Positions 35,311-45,175 are shown, counted from the stretch's first letter. The stretch: DNA of 64,000 bases from Flagellimonas hymeniacidonis (GCF_008040165.1 NZ_VRUR01000001.1:1817349-1881348), one strand, 5' to 3'. Translations and numbers: made by a program. The notes: a model not told the origin generated them from the letters alone.

Positions 35311-36510
35311 GTGATTTTACAAAAGTTACCCCCAACCATTAAGTTCTTCATGCTGTTTGGAAGTTTGTATTCCACAAATTGTCAAAACACCCCACCAGAT
35401 TATAACAGCAGTAATTCCATATTTAGAAACTCGTCTACAGCATATTTAAAAAGCACCAACCTAAATGGAAATTCCATGGATGGTGAATCAATAGATATAG
35501 ATAATGATGGAGATATTGATATGATATTAGCCATGGAATTTAAAAAGAATATCATACTTATTAATGACGGGTCCGGAGTTTTACAAGATCAAAGTGATAT
35601 AAGATTTCCAAAGACAGTTCATGATTCTGAGGATATCGCCATTGCTGATTTTGACAATGATGGTGATCTAGATATTGTTTTCGTTAGTGAAGACGATCAA
35701 ACTAATGAATATTATTTAAACGATGGAAATGCAACATTTACAAATACTTACAAACGTATACATGTCACCGGAATATCCAATGTTGTAGAAACAACGGATT
35801 TTAATAATGATGGGTTTGCCGATCTGATTATTGGGAACAGAGGTCAAAATTTCCTGCTTATAAACAACCGAAAGGGTGGATTCTTGGATGAAACCGACTT
35901 AAGACTACCAGGTGGAAATCAAACAACCCAAGATATTGAATTGAAGGACATCGATGGGGACAATGATCTTGATATTATTGAAGCCAATGAAACCAGCAAC
36001 AGGATTCTATTGAACAATGGCATCGGAATTTTCACGGACGAAACAGCTTTGCGACTCCCAAATATAGATGATCAAACCAGGGAAGTTGAACTTGCCGATA
36101 TTGATAATGATGGAGACCTGGACCTTTTCTTTGCAAATGTAGATTTTGGTGGTATGGGTAATCCTCAAAATCGGTTATTACTGAACGATGGTACCGGGAA
36201 GTTTGAAGATATCACCCATGCCGCGTTACCACAAAGTTCCATCAGAACAGTGGGTGCTTCCTTTATAGATATTAATCTTGACGGTTATCCAGATATTATC
36301 TCTGGAAACCGTTTTAATGAACTTGACAACATCGTGCTCATAAATGATAAAAAACTAAAATTTCATGACAAGACAAAATATTATTTCCCGAAGTTAAATA
36401 CATACCCGTTTGACTTTCAGTACGCTGATTTTAATAATGACGGGTTAACTGATATCTATATCTGCAATTTCAGAGGTGAAGATATGTTGTTATCCAGAAC
36501 TGCAAAATAG
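35311..36510 (+). CDS. Exported VCBS/FG-GAP repeat protein
   Basis: A 399-residue protein from GTG 35311 with an N-terminal signal region (FFMLFGSLYSTNC, a possible lipobox at Cys24). The rest is six or so beta-propeller blades with Ca-binding loops: DIDNDGDIDMI, DFDNDGDLDIV, DFNNDGFADLI, DIDGDNDLDII, DIDNDGDLDLF, DINLDGYPDII and DFNNDGLTDIY. These are the FG-GAP/VCBS repeats of surface and secreted Bacteroidetes proteins. No enzyme domain is attached. It is the first gene of a plus-strand operon of exported proteins that ends with IorA at 44506. Confidence 0.88.
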   Translation: MILQKLPPTIKFFMLFGSLYSTNCQNTPPDYNSSNSIFRNSSTAYLKSTNLNGNSMDGESIDIDNDGDIDMILAMEFKKNIILINDGSGVLQDQSDIRFPKTVHDSEDIAIADFDNDGDLDIVFVSEDDQTNEYYLNDGNATFTNTYKRIHVTGISNVVETTDFNNDGFADLIIGNRGQNFLLINNRKGGFLDETDLRLPGGNQTTQDIELKDIDGDNDLDIIEANETSNRILLNNGIGIFTDETALRLPNIDDQTREVELADIDNDGDLDLFFANVDFGGMGNPQNRLLLNDGTGKFEDITHAALPQSSIRTVGASFIDINLDGYPDIISGNRFNELDNIVLINDKKLKFHDKTKYYFPKLNTYPFDFQYADFNNDGLTDIYICNFRGEDMLLSRTAK

Positions 36511-36516
36511 GAATAT

Positions 36517-38328
36517 ATGATAGACCTAACCCTGTTCAATTCTTTGCTTATGTTCAATCGTGTAGTTCTTCTTCTTTTCATAGTTCAGTTTGGTACCGTT
36601 TATGGATGTACCGCTGGCATCCAAAACCGAGAGGAATTGGTTATAAATCAAATCATCAAGAATGAGATAAAAGAATTCTATGATATCCCCTATTATACCG
36701 GAAAGGAGGCAGATTCAATAAAGCACAAACTAAATCTTTTTATTCCAAGAACAGTTGATAATCCGCCCATTGTTTTGTGGATTCATGGTGGCGCATGGGC
36801 TTTTGGTGGACGAAAATTTGAAACCGATCTGGCCCGAAGTTTTGCCAAAGAAGGAATTGCCGTTGCCGCCATTAGCTATAGGCATAGTCCAGCTACATGG
36901 AAAAACCCTAAATGGAATAGCGGTGTTCAACATCCCGAACACATTAAAGATGTGGCCAAGGCTTTTTCATGGGTATATGATAATGCAGCATCTTATGGAT
37001 ATGATAAACATTCCATCTTTGTCAGTGGATTTTCTGCTGGCGCTCATCTTTCGGCATTGCTTGCCATGGACCCAAGGTATTTAACAAACGAAGGAAGATC
37101 AATAAGAGAAATAAGGGCTGCAATTCCTATAGCTGGCGCTTACGATTTGGTTGCCTATTACAATTCTCATTTAAGATATAATGGTAAAGGAATGGCCGAT
37201 AGCCATGTTAAAGGAGTATTCGGAAATTCAATGGAAGGCATTAACAATGCTTCACCTACCAAATACATGGACAACCAGTGGGTCCCGCAGCTTGTGATTT
37301 CCGAAAGGGAAACTTACGACTACACATTACTGTATGAAAATGAGGCAAAAAAAGCTGATTATAGAACCATGGAATTTCACCATGTGAAAAACAGGAATCA
37401 TAATGGGTTATACCAAGACCTCAAGAATAATGAAAGCCAAAACAAAAAGCTAATAATCGATTACATCAAAAACAACAGGGCAAACTACAGGTATTTAAAC
37501 AGAGATGGATTTAAGTTGGCTTATAAAATATTCGGGAATGGCGAACCCGTATTTCTACTCAATGGCGGACCAGGATTTTCCAGTCATAATTTTCAATCTC
37601 TAGCTGGAAAAATTGCCAAAGAAGCTCAAAAACAGGTAGTGTTATTTGACCAACGTGGTACTGGGTATTCAGAACTGCTTACCCCTAATCCGTCAAACAT
37701 ATCCTTAAACCTTATGGTGGATGACCTTGAAGCCTTAAGAGAATATTTGAACTTTGATCAGATTTCCCTAATGGGTCAATCATTTGGAGGAATCTATGCG
37801 ATGGCATATACCGCAAAATACCCTGAAAATGTGGATAAAATTGTGCTATCGCACTCTGCTGGGATGAATATGGAGTTTATGCAAGATGTTGATGAAAGAC
37901 TGAACAATAGTTTAAGCAGTCAAGACCATGAATTGTTGGATAAATCTATGTCTGAGAACAACCCTGACATAAGTTCGAAGTTGCGTTATAAAGCGCTTTC
38001 TTCCGGTTATGTTTTTAACAAGGAGAACAAAGAAAAAGTTTATAGAGGACTGGCGTTTAACTCCAAGTTTTATCCTGAAATCAACCGTTTGATGTGGCAA
38101 GACATGCGCAGTAATTATAATGTGGTAAACGCAATGAAGTCGATAAAAAGTCCGGTGCTCATTATACACGGGGATAATGACATTGTTAACCCAAAACATG
38201 CCCGGCACACGCACATGACTATTCCCAATTCCAAACTGGTTTTATTGGAGAATTGTGTGCACTATGGCTGGATAGATAATCCTGAAGTCTATTTCAGGGA
38301 GGTCTTAAGTTTTCTAAAAACATCATAA
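36517..38328 (+). CDS. Double alpha/beta-hydrolase fusion lipoprotein (esterase + proline-iminopeptidase-like)
   Basis: A 603-residue protein with a signal peptide ending GTVYGC (lipobox Cys31). Domain 1 (about 55-320) is a carboxylesterase of the HSL/BD-FAE kind: LWIHGGAWAFGGR oxyanion motif and nucleophile S173 in VSGFSAGAHLS. Domain 2 (about 330-603) is like proline iminopeptidase: LLNGGPGFSS, DQRGTGYSE, nucleophile S422 in LMGQSFGGIYA, Asp in IIHGDND and His in CVHYGW. Both active sites look complete. Such a tandem of two different hydrolase subfamilies in one exported chain is unusual. It lies 6 bp after the VCBS gene. Confidence 0.88.
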   Translation: MIDLTLFNSLLMFNRVVLLLFIVQFGTVYGCTAGIQNREELVINQIIKNEIKEFYDIPYYTGKEADSIKHKLNLFIPRTVDNPPIVLWIHGGAWAFGGRKFETDLARSFAKEGIAVAAISYRHSPATWKNPKWNSGVQHPEHIKDVAKAFSWVYDNAASYGYDKHSIFVSGFSAGAHLSALLAMDPRYLTNEGRSIREIRAAIPIAGAYDLVAYYNSHLRYNGKGMADSHVKGVFGNSMEGINNASPTKYMDNQWVPQLVISERETYDYTLLYENEAKKADYRTMEFHHVKNRNHNGLYQDLKNNESQNKKLIIDYIKNNRANYRYLNRDGFKLAYKIFGNGEPVFLLNGGPGFSSHNFQSLAGKIAKEAQKQVVLFDQRGTGYSELLTPNPSNISLNLMVDDLEALREYLNFDQISLMGQSFGGIYAMAYTAKYPENVDKIVLSHSAGMNMEFMQDVDERLNNSLSSQDHELLDKSMSENNPDISSKLRYKALSSGYVFNKENKEKVYRGLAFNSKFYPEINRLMWQDMRSNYNVVNAMKSIKSPVLIIHGDNDIVNPKHARHTHMTIPNSKLVLLENCVHYGWIDNPEVYFREVLSFLKTS

Positions 38329-38347
38329 CTCAATAAAAAAATTAAGA

Positions 38348-39730
38348 ATGAGGTTAAAACTCTTGACATTTCTTCTAATATTAGCTTTCTCTTCTTGGTC
38401 ACAAGAATTGCCCAGGAAGGCTGCCTTCGGAATCGGTGTTGTTAATTTAAACGATTCTATTATTAAAGCCAATAAACTCCAACAGAAAGAAGGAGTTTTA
38501 ATAAATAGGGTATTGCCAAATACTACCGCTTCCAGCCTTAAGTTGCTACCAGGTGATGTAATAACCCAGATTAATCAAACTAAAATCACTCATCGAGTTC
38601 AAGTCTTTTCAATTAGTCGGGATGCGAGAGCAGGAGATAATTTTGAAATACATTATACAAGAGCTGATAAAAAACTAATATCAAAGGCAAAAGCCTTGGC
38701 TAAGCCAAAAGAAAACTCCCCCTTTGGGGAAGTGATTTATGGCAGTGTGCCCACGGAATTTGGTTTGCTAAGAACTATAATACATAAACCCACAGGGGTT
38801 GGGAATGCTCCGGCAATATTCTTTCTACAAGGTATCTACTGTTCATCCCAAGACTTTTGGTTGGCTTCAACCGAACCGACAAAACTATTAATAGACGATT
38901 TTGTCAAGGCAGGTTACATAGTCTATAGGGTCGAAAGGCCCGGTTTAGGGGATAGCGAGGGAATAAAACACTGCAGAGACCTAGATTTCAATGAAGAACT
39001 GGATATAACCAAATTAGCATACGAAGACCTATTAGGTCGAAAAGATGTGGACAGTTCCAATGTTTACCTGTTTGGTCACTCCATGGGAAGTGTAACCGCT
39101 CCATTACTGGCTAAAGAATTTCAACCCAAGGGAATTATTGTATATGCACCAATTTATAAAACATGGTTTGAATATTTTCTGGATAATTTCCGGGAACAAC
39201 CGGTACATTTTGGAGTAGAATCCAAAGTCCAAATGGATGAAATGGTTAGAAATTCTATCCCGTTACTCTATCAATGGTTAATTGAGGGCAAGTCTCCTAA
39301 TCAAATAAGAAATGACCCAAAAAATAAAGAGCTACTGAACCAATCACAAACTGTATTCAACTACAATCAGGGGCAAGATGAGTATTTCTTTGGAAGACAC
39401 TATAGTTTCTTCAGCACTTTAAATTCTGTAAACAATGCCCTTGCTTGGTCAAAGGTAAAATCCCATGTTTTGGCTATTTACGGCACATCAGACTATGTTG
39501 CATTAAGTGAAGAAGGCGCACAAGATATCGTGGCCACCGTGAATGAAAATAATGAGGGAAAAGGAACTTATTTGGAGGTCCCTGAAGGCGACCACTACTT
39601 TGCCAAGGTAGCATCAAAAAGAGAAGGTGCCAAACTCTCTCAATATAACAATTACGTACAATACGCGAGACAAAATTATCATGCTGATATTTCGGCGAAA
39701 ACCATTGAATGGATAAAAACAATAAACTAG
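38348..39730 (+). CDS. Exported PDZ + alpha/beta hydrolase
   Basis: A 460-residue protein with a signal peptide (LLTFLLILAFSSWSQ). A PDZ domain occupies about residues 25-105 (GVLINRVLPNTTASSLKLLPGDVITQINQTKI). It is followed by an alpha/beta hydrolase with FLQGIYCSSQDFW, VERPGLGDSEG, nucleophile S245 in LFGHSMGSVTAP, Asp in IYGTSDYVAL and His in GDHYFAK. The pairing of PDZ with a hydrolase suggests substrate or partner recruitment through C-termini. It is third in the operon from 35311, 19 bp after the fusion hydrolase. Confidence 0.88.
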   Translation: MRLKLLTFLLILAFSSWSQELPRKAAFGIGVVNLNDSIIKANKLQQKEGVLINRVLPNTTASSLKLLPGDVITQINQTKITHRVQVFSISRDARAGDNFEIHYTRADKKLISKAKALAKPKENSPFGEVIYGSVPTEFGLLRTIIHKPTGVGNAPAIFFLQGIYCSSQDFWLASTEPTKLLIDDFVKAGYIVYRVERPGLGDSEGIKHCRDLDFNEELDITKLAYEDLLGRKDVDSSNVYLFGHSMGSVTAPLLAKEFQPKGIIVYAPIYKTWFEYFLDNFREQPVHFGVESKVQMDEMVRNSIPLLYQWLIEGKSPNQIRNDPKNKELLNQSQTVFNYNQGQDEYFFGRHYSFFSTLNSVNNALAWSKVKSHVLAIYGTSDYVALSEEGAQDIVATVNENNEGKGTYLEVPEGDHYFAKVASKREGAKLSQYNNYVQYARQNYHADISAKTIEWIKTIN

Positions 39731-39734
39731 AAAA

Positions 39735-40577
39735 ATGAAAAGCTTGATTCCAGTCCTTCTAATCTTTCTTTCGGTGTTCAGTTTATCTGCCCAAAAGCTA
39801 CCCAGTGAATTTTTCGAACAAAAACCAGTTGAAGTGATGGTTTTGGGAACCTATCACATGGCTAATCCTGGTTTGGATGCGGCCAACATCAAAAGTGATG
39901 ATGTGAAATCCTTAAAAAGACAGAAAGAAATACAGCAAGTGGTTGAGAAATTGGCACAATTCAAACCAACCAAAATTGCAATTGAAAGAAGTTATAGTAA
40001 AAAAGATTTGTTTAATGAGAAATATAGAAAATACGTTTCCCATGGTATAAATGATAGTCTTTCGCGCAGTGAAGCTGAGCAAATCGGATTTCGACTAGCA
40101 CGTAAATTAGGTCATTCTTCGATTTATTCAATTGACCACAAACTAAATATGGATAATGAAGCTATGAGAGAATTTCTTCAAAGGAACAGTGATGTGGCAA
40201 AAATCATTGGAGAATCAACCCAAAACATACAAAACGCATTAAATCAACTGACCGACGAGAAATTATTCAACGGTAGTATATGTGAGTTCTTAAAATTTAT
40301 GAATTCCGAGGACGCCATCTACGAAAACCATCTAATGTATATGCAATTTCTAAGACTCATTGGGAAAGATGAAAATTATGGGGGCGTGGACATGGTCTCG
40401 AGTTGGTATAAGCGTAATCTAGGGATTTTCCATAATCTAACGAGGATTACAAACTTTGAAAATCCCGAGGAGGAGCGAATTCTAGTAATCTTTGGTCAAG
40501 GACACTCTTATCTACTAAAACAATTTATAAAGGAGGCAAATTATTACCGTCGCATAGATGCAACTAATCTCTTATAA
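39735..40577 (+). CDS. DUF5694-family exported protein (TraB-like)
   Basis: A 280-residue protein with a signal peptide (LIPVLLIFLSVFSLSAQ). EVMVLGTYHMANPG, KIAIERSY, LGHSSIYSIDH and the terminal VIFGQGHSYLLKQF match DUF5694. That is a Bacteroidetes family resembling TraB/PrgY-type putative metal hydrolases, with conserved GTYH, E and GHxxxL positions. The activity is not established. It lies 4 bp after the PDZ hydrolase gene, in the same operon. Confidence 0.8.
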   Translation: MKSLIPVLLIFLSVFSLSAQKLPSEFFEQKPVEVMVLGTYHMANPGLDAANIKSDDVKSLKRQKEIQQVVEKLAQFKPTKIAIERSYSKKDLFNEKYRKYVSHGINDSLSRSEAEQIGFRLARKLGHSSIYSIDHKLNMDNEAMREFLQRNSDVAKIIGESTQNIQNALNQLTDEKLFNGSICEFLKFMNSEDAIYENHLMYMQFLRLIGKDENYGGVDMVSSWYKRNLGIFHNLTRITNFENPEEERILVIFGQGHSYLLKQFIKEANYYRRIDATNLL

Positions 40578-40655
40578 AAGGATGAATATATCTATAGCTA
40601 TTTGTCTCCTTTAATTTTAGCCTTTAAAAGGCTGGGATTGAAATAAAATCATGGA

Positions 40656-41162
40656 ATGAAAAACCTCTGTATAATTGTTTTTTTCTTTGCCGCCAACCTT
40701 ATAATCGCTCAACATAGCCCAGGATGTTCTAGTCAATCTTATGCCTTGATGGATTATTGGGTAGGTGATTGGAATGTCTATGAAAACGATGAACTGGTAG
40801 GAACCAACAGCATCGAAAAAATTGTTGACGGGTGTGCTGTGCTAGAAAATTGGAAAAGTAAATTTGGTCAACCAGGGTTAAGTCTTTTTTACATTGATAA
40901 TAAAACCAAAACGTGGAAGCAGATTTGGGTCACTGGGCAATCCAATAAACCATGGGGGCAAAAGGAAAAGTCACTCATTTATCATAAAAAGGATTCTCTA
41001 TTAATATTTCAGGGTTCATATGTAGTTAAACAAGAAAACTATTTGGATAGAACATTACTTCTCAAACAATCAGATACAGAAGTTCTACAAACTATTCAAA
41101 TATCCAAGGATGGAGGTTTAACTTGGGAAACAACCTTTAACGCATTCTATAAAAGGAAGTGA
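40656..41162 (+). CDS. Exported DUF1579-like beta-barrel protein
   Basis: A 168-residue protein with a signal peptide (LCIIVFFFAANLIIAQ). The mature part (YALMDYWVGDWNVYENDELVGTNSIEKIVDGCAVLENW...SLFYIDNKTKTWKQIWV) matches the small beta-barrel group annotated as DUF1579 or heme-binding-like. These look like ligand-binding proteins without a known reaction. It overlaps nothing and precedes the LolA-like gene by 6 bp. Confidence 0.7.
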   Translation: MKNLCIIVFFFAANLIIAQHSPGCSSQSYALMDYWVGDWNVYENDELVGTNSIEKIVDGCAVLENWKSKFGQPGLSLFYIDNKTKTWKQIWVTGQSNKPWGQKEKSLIYHKKDSLLIFQGSYVVKQENYLDRTLLLKQSDTEVLQTIQISKDGGLTWETTFNAFYKRK

Positions 41163-41168
41163 TTGACT

Positions 41169-41870
41169 ATGAAAAAGTTGTATCTACTAATACTTGTACT
41201 AATTGCAGTTCAAGGAATATGGGCACAGCAAAGTGCACAAACTATAATTGAAAAATATGCCCAAAAAATTGGGGGCAAAAAAGCTTGGCAAGCCTTAAAG
41301 TCATATCACATGGAGCTTGACGGAAAAGCTGGTGAAAATCAATTTTCAAGTCATCAATATATGCTCAAACCCAATTGCTTTAAAATGACATTCAAGTATC
41401 CCGAAAGATTACGTGTTTTGAGTTATGACGGCATCAGTGGTTACATAACCAATAATGAAATACCAGAAGAAATGCCCAAGGGAATGGAAACCGAAATGCG
41501 GGAAGAAGCAGAATTCTTTGATGAATTGATACTGTATAAAGAAAAAAGATATACCACAAGGCTAGAACGAGATACAATAATAAATCATAAGGATTATTAT
41601 AAAATAAGTCTGTATAAAAATTCCAAAGACACACAGTGGTACTACATTAATAAATCAAGCTATTTAGTAGAGATTGTTGAAGAATACTCTGAAGAAAAAA
41701 AATGGAATGGCACACTTTTTAAAACAGTCTTTGACAACCATCGGCAAGTTCAAGATGTCAAATTTCCTTTTAAAATAAGCTTATTTGCCAACAATGATTT
41801 ATTAATGGAATACAGCATCACGAGAATTGAGCTGAACCCTCAATTATCGAAAGCCGATTTTAAACTATAA
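41169..41870 (+). CDS. Exported LolA-like (outer-membrane-lipoprotein-sorting-type) protein
   Basis: ATG 41169 is preferred to TTG 41163; the product has 233 residues. A signal peptide (MKKLYLLILVLIAVQGIWAQ) precedes SAQTIIEKYAQKIGGKKAWQALKSYHMELDGKAG, a common start of Bacteroidetes LolA-fold proteins. The remaining beta-rich half-barrel (RVLSYDGISGYITNNE, WYYINKSSYLVEIVEEYS) fits that fold. It may carry a hydrophobic ligand or lipoprotein. A shorter relative is encoded at 47121-47735 downstream of SusCD. Confidence 0.75.
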   Translation: MKKLYLLILVLIAVQGIWAQQSAQTIIEKYAQKIGGKKAWQALKSYHMELDGKAGENQFSSHQYMLKPNCFKMTFKYPERLRVLSYDGISGYITNNEIPEEMPKGMETEMREEAEFFDELILYKEKRYTTRLERDTIINHKDYYKISLYKNSKDTQWYYINKSSYLVEIVEEYSEEKKWNGTLFKTVFDNHRQVQDVKFPFKISLFANNDLLMEYSITRIELNPQLSKADFKL

Positions 41871-41895
41871 GATAACCAACAAGATATTTCTAAAG

Positions 41896-44058
41896 ATGAT
41901 CAATAGAAGAGATTTTATGAATCTAAGCTTTACAGCGGGTTCGGGCTTAATTTTAGGGGTAAACTACTCTTGTATTCAAGGAAACACTGAAAAGCATGAA
42001 AAGATTGAAATAAAAAATTACTCCTTTAACCCCTTTCTCGAACTTACTAACACCAATAAAGCTACTATATATATTCCAGTGCCTGAGATAGGCCAAGGAC
42101 CAAGGACAGCACTCGCAATGATTGTATGCGAAGAATTGGAAATTCCCTTTGCTAATGTTAGTGTGAAGCAAGCTATTGCCTCGACAATTTATGGGGATAT
42201 GTCAGCAGCAGGTTCAGAAACAATAGATAAATTTTATTTGCCATTAAGGGAAGCAGGAGCGACAGCAAAGGATATGTTAAAGCTTGCGGCCGCTAATATT
42301 TGGAACGTAACTTCCAAGAATTTACATTGCAAAAATGGCTATGTCCTAGACACTGAGAGTGAAAGAAAATTATCGTACGGCGAATTGGCTGATGAAGCTT
42401 CGAAGCTGCCTATTCCCGAAAGTGTTGGTCTGAAAAAACCACAGGACTTCAATCTGATAGGAACCAAACAAAAGAGCCCGGATCTAAGAGATATGGTTAC
42501 CGGAAAAGCGATATATGGTTTTGATGCCTCATTGGAGGGCATGAAATATGTTTCAATTGTACGTCATCCAGTAAGAGAAGCCAAGGTCAAGTCATTTAAA
42601 CCGGAAAGGGCCTTGGCCATTCCTGGTGTTTCACAAGTCATAGAAGTTAAGCACTTTAAACCGATTCCGTATGCCGAAGTTCTTCCTGGGGTTGCAGTGA
42701 TTGCTAAAGATTCTTATACCGCTTTAAAGGCGAAAAAACTACTTGAAATTGAGTGGGACCTGAGCGAAATCGAAAATGAAGATGAGGAGGCTTTCCAAAA
42801 TCAATATCAAAAGCTAAAATCTCAACCTCCTGAGTTCGTCTTGAGAAAACCAGATATAAGTAAAATAATCTCGGATAGGGTACTAGAATTTGACTATAAG
42901 ATACCTTTCTGGGGGCATTTTTGTATGGAACCCATGAATTTTTTAGCTTCATATCATGATGACAAATGTGTGTTAATTGGATCCAATCAGCGACCCAACC
43001 TTATTCAAGATTTAATATCAAAAATATTTAAACTCCCTTTGGAAAATGTGATTGTAGAGACAACCTTAGGGGGGGGTGGTTTTGGTAGAAGATTGGCCGT
43101 TGATTATGCTCTTGAGGCTTTGATAATTTCCAAAGAAGTTGGTCATCCGGTCAAGACTCTTTGGACCAGGGAAGAAAATACTCTTCAAGACTATTTTAGA
43201 AGTCTTTCATATCATAATTTCAGAATAGGTATAAAAAATAACCAAATACATAGCTGGTTTCATCATATTATGACGAAACCTATAGCTGGCGGTCCAAGAT
43301 ATGAAGTCCAAGGAGCAGCAGATATTCCTTTTAATATTGAGAATATTGCTATTGGTTATACTCCTTTAAAAACAAACATCCGTATCGGGTCGTGGCGCTC
43401 GGTTTCACATTCTTACAACGTGTTTGTTGTGAACAATGTTATTACAGAGGTCGCATTGGGCTTAGGACTTGATCCTTTTAGATATTATTTAGAACTATTA
43501 GGCAATGAGAATTCAAAAACAATAAAACTGCCATTAAGAGGGTCACGAGGTACCGTTGAATGCAATCTTGATAGATTAAGAAATGTATTAGTCAAAGCAG
43601 CAGAATTATCAGGATGGAACGACCAAAATGGAAAAAACAGTGCACTTGGTATAGCTTGCACTTACTTTAAAAAATCTTATGCTGCTCATGTTGCAGAAGT
43701 AATTATGAAAAACAATAAAGTGCGCTTAACTAAAATTACATCTGTTTTGGATTGCGGGAAAGTGGTAAACCCTCTAGGAGTACGAGCACAAATGGAAGGC
43801 TCAATTTCAGACGCTATTGCAGTCACCTTGAAATCCAATATTACCATTCAAGATGGCCAACCTCAAGAGTTAAATTTTGATGCACATGATATAACAAGGA
43901 TTCAAGATATGCCTGAATTACAACTCCATATCATAGATTCCAACGAGAACCCAAGCGGGGCAGGCGAGCCCCCTTTTCCTTCAGTCCCTCCGGCAATAGC
44001 CAATGCTGTATTTACATTGACCAACAAAAAGATAAGAACACTACCAATACAAATTTAA
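41896..44058 (+). CDS. Molybdenum hydroxylase large subunit (IorB-type, xanthine dehydrogenase family)
   Basis: A 720-residue protein with a Tat-like leader (RRDFMNLSFTAGSGLIL). Molybdopterin-binding features include the IPVPEIGQGPRTALAMIVCEELE region near residue 55, GGGGFGRRLAVDYALEALI, and LPLRGSRGTVECNLDRLRNVL. The C-terminal catalytic Glu is E691 in PSGAGEPPFPSVPPAIANAV. This is the isoquinoline 1-oxidoreductase/aldehyde dehydrogenase branch. The partner 2Fe-2S subunit starts 2 bp after its stop. It probably oxidises an aldehyde or N-heterocycle in the periplasm. It follows the LolA-like gene by 25 bp. Confidence 0.9.
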   Translation: MINRRDFMNLSFTAGSGLILGVNYSCIQGNTEKHEKIEIKNYSFNPFLELTNTNKATIYIPVPEIGQGPRTALAMIVCEELEIPFANVSVKQAIASTIYGDMSAAGSETIDKFYLPLREAGATAKDMLKLAAANIWNVTSKNLHCKNGYVLDTESERKLSYGELADEASKLPIPESVGLKKPQDFNLIGTKQKSPDLRDMVTGKAIYGFDASLEGMKYVSIVRHPVREAKVKSFKPERALAIPGVSQVIEVKHFKPIPYAEVLPGVAVIAKDSYTALKAKKLLEIEWDLSEIENEDEEAFQNQYQKLKSQPPEFVLRKPDISKIISDRVLEFDYKIPFWGHFCMEPMNFLASYHDDKCVLIGSNQRPNLIQDLISKIFKLPLENVIVETTLGGGGFGRRLAVDYALEALIISKEVGHPVKTLWTREENTLQDYFRSLSYHNFRIGIKNNQIHSWFHHIMTKPIAGGPRYEVQGAADIPFNIENIAIGYTPLKTNIRIGSWRSVSHSYNVFVVNNVITEVALGLGLDPFRYYLELLGNENSKTIKLPLRGSRGTVECNLDRLRNVLVKAAELSGWNDQNGKNSALGIACTYFKKSYAAHVAEVIMKNNKVRLTKITSVLDCGKVVNPLGVRAQMEGSISDAIAVTLKSNITIQDGQPQELNFDAHDITRIQDMPELQLHIIDSNENPSGAGEPPFPSVPPAIANAVFTLTNKKIRTLPIQI

Positions 44059-44059
44059 G

Positions 44060-44506
44060 ATGATAACACTAACGATCAATAATGAAAAGTATCAAATAGA
44101 TGCGTCTTCGGAAACTCCTTTGTTATGGGTGCTACGAGACCATTTGAATCTTAAGGGTTCAAAATACAGCTGCGGAATTGCAGCGTGCGGTGCCTGCAAA
44201 GTTTTGGTTGATGGAAATGCCGTACCTTCATGTGTATTGCCAATAGCATCTGTTATTGATGCCAAGATAACTACAATAGAAGGTTTGGGTACAGCTGAAG
44301 AATTACATCCCGTACAGAAAGCGTGGATTAAGGAAAATGTACCACAGTGTGGTTATTGCCAAACTGGACAAATCATCACAGCTGTTTCAATCTATGACAA
44401 ACATGATAACTTAAAAAAAGATGAAGTACTTTCAATTATGAATAGCAATATTTGCCGCTGCGGTACATACGATAGAATAAAAAAAGCCCTTGACGGGCTC
44501 TTTTAA
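44060..44506 (+). CDS. Molybdenum hydroxylase 2Fe-2S subunit (IorA-type)
   Basis: A 148-residue protein with two iron-sulfur clusters. The plant-type cluster uses C38, C43, C46 and C58 (SCGIAACGACKV...C). The helical cluster uses C97, C100, C132 and C134 (CGYC...NICRCG). It has no signal peptide and would travel with the Tat-exported large subunit. Length and motif spacing are those of IorA/CoxS-type subunits. No FAD subunit is encoded here, so electrons probably go to a cytochrome or other acceptor. It is the last gene of the operon. Confidence 0.93.
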   Translation: MITLTINNEKYQIDASSETPLLWVLRDHLNLKGSKYSCGIAACGACKVLVDGNAVPSCVLPIASVIDAKITTIEGLGTAEELHPVQKAWIKENVPQCGYCQTGQIITAVSIYDKHDNLKKDEVLSIMNSNICRCGTYDRIKKALDGLF

Positions 44507-44509
44507 CGA

Positions 44510-45175
44510 TTAATTCAAAGCATTTTCGAAAAACCTATTTAATGGAAGTGCTTTTTTATACTTTGAAATCAATAATGCTATTAAATCATCTTTGAGTAAT
44601 TCTTCTGGGCTTATCTTAAAATACCAATAAAACTCCTTGTTCTTTATCAGCGGTTGTTTTTGGGCAACTTCGGTATATTCTTTTGGAATACGTTGATGCT
44701 TTTCCCCTAAAATCTGGCCATACAAATCAACAAAATCCTTGCTCGAGATCAAATCATTAAATTCGGTCAAATGGACATTTATTTGCTCCCTAATGGATTG
44801 CAATTGTGTCTTGTCCAAACCATGACACCCCGAGTATACGCGCACATCCTTATGATTTGCTTGTATGTAAAACCCAGGTTTAGATTTGTCTTTTTTCCCA
44901 TTTGGCAAAATAATTGACGACATCTGAATTTTATATGGAGTCTTATCCTGGCTAAACCTTGTATCTCTATTAATTCGCATAATAGAATGGTTCTCTTGGA
45001 GGTTTTTGTCTGGATACAACACTTGAAGATCATAAACTAGGTCGGATACAAACTTCTTAAAGGGAATTTTTACGGATTTTTCATATCGCTTCCGGTTTAA
45101 ATCAAACCAAGATTTGGAATTGTTTTTTTCCAATTCTTTGAAAAAAGCCAAAAAATCTTCGTCAAAATACTTCAT
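44510..45175 (-). CDS. DUF2461-family protein
   Basis: ATG 45175 is chosen (MKYFDEDFLAFFKELEKNN), 221 residues; the open frame from 45184 adds only three residues. KSWFDLNRKRYEKSVKIPFKKFV, INRDTRFSQDKTPYKIQMS and GFYIQANHKDVRVYSGCHG are family signatures of DUF2461 (TIGR02453-type). Function is unknown. It is convergent with IorA and separated from it by 3 bp. Confidence 0.9.
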   Translation of the reverse strand: MKYFDEDFLAFFKELEKNNSKSWFDLNRKRYEKSVKIPFKKFVSDLVYDLQVLYPDKNLQENHSIMRINRDTRFSQDKTPYKIQMSSIILPNGKKDKSKPGFYIQANHKDVRVYSGCHGLDKTQLQSIREQINVHLTEFNDLISSKDFVDLYGQILGEKHQRIPKEYTEVAQKQPLIKNKEFYWYFKISPEELLKDDLIALLISKYKKALPLNRFFENALN

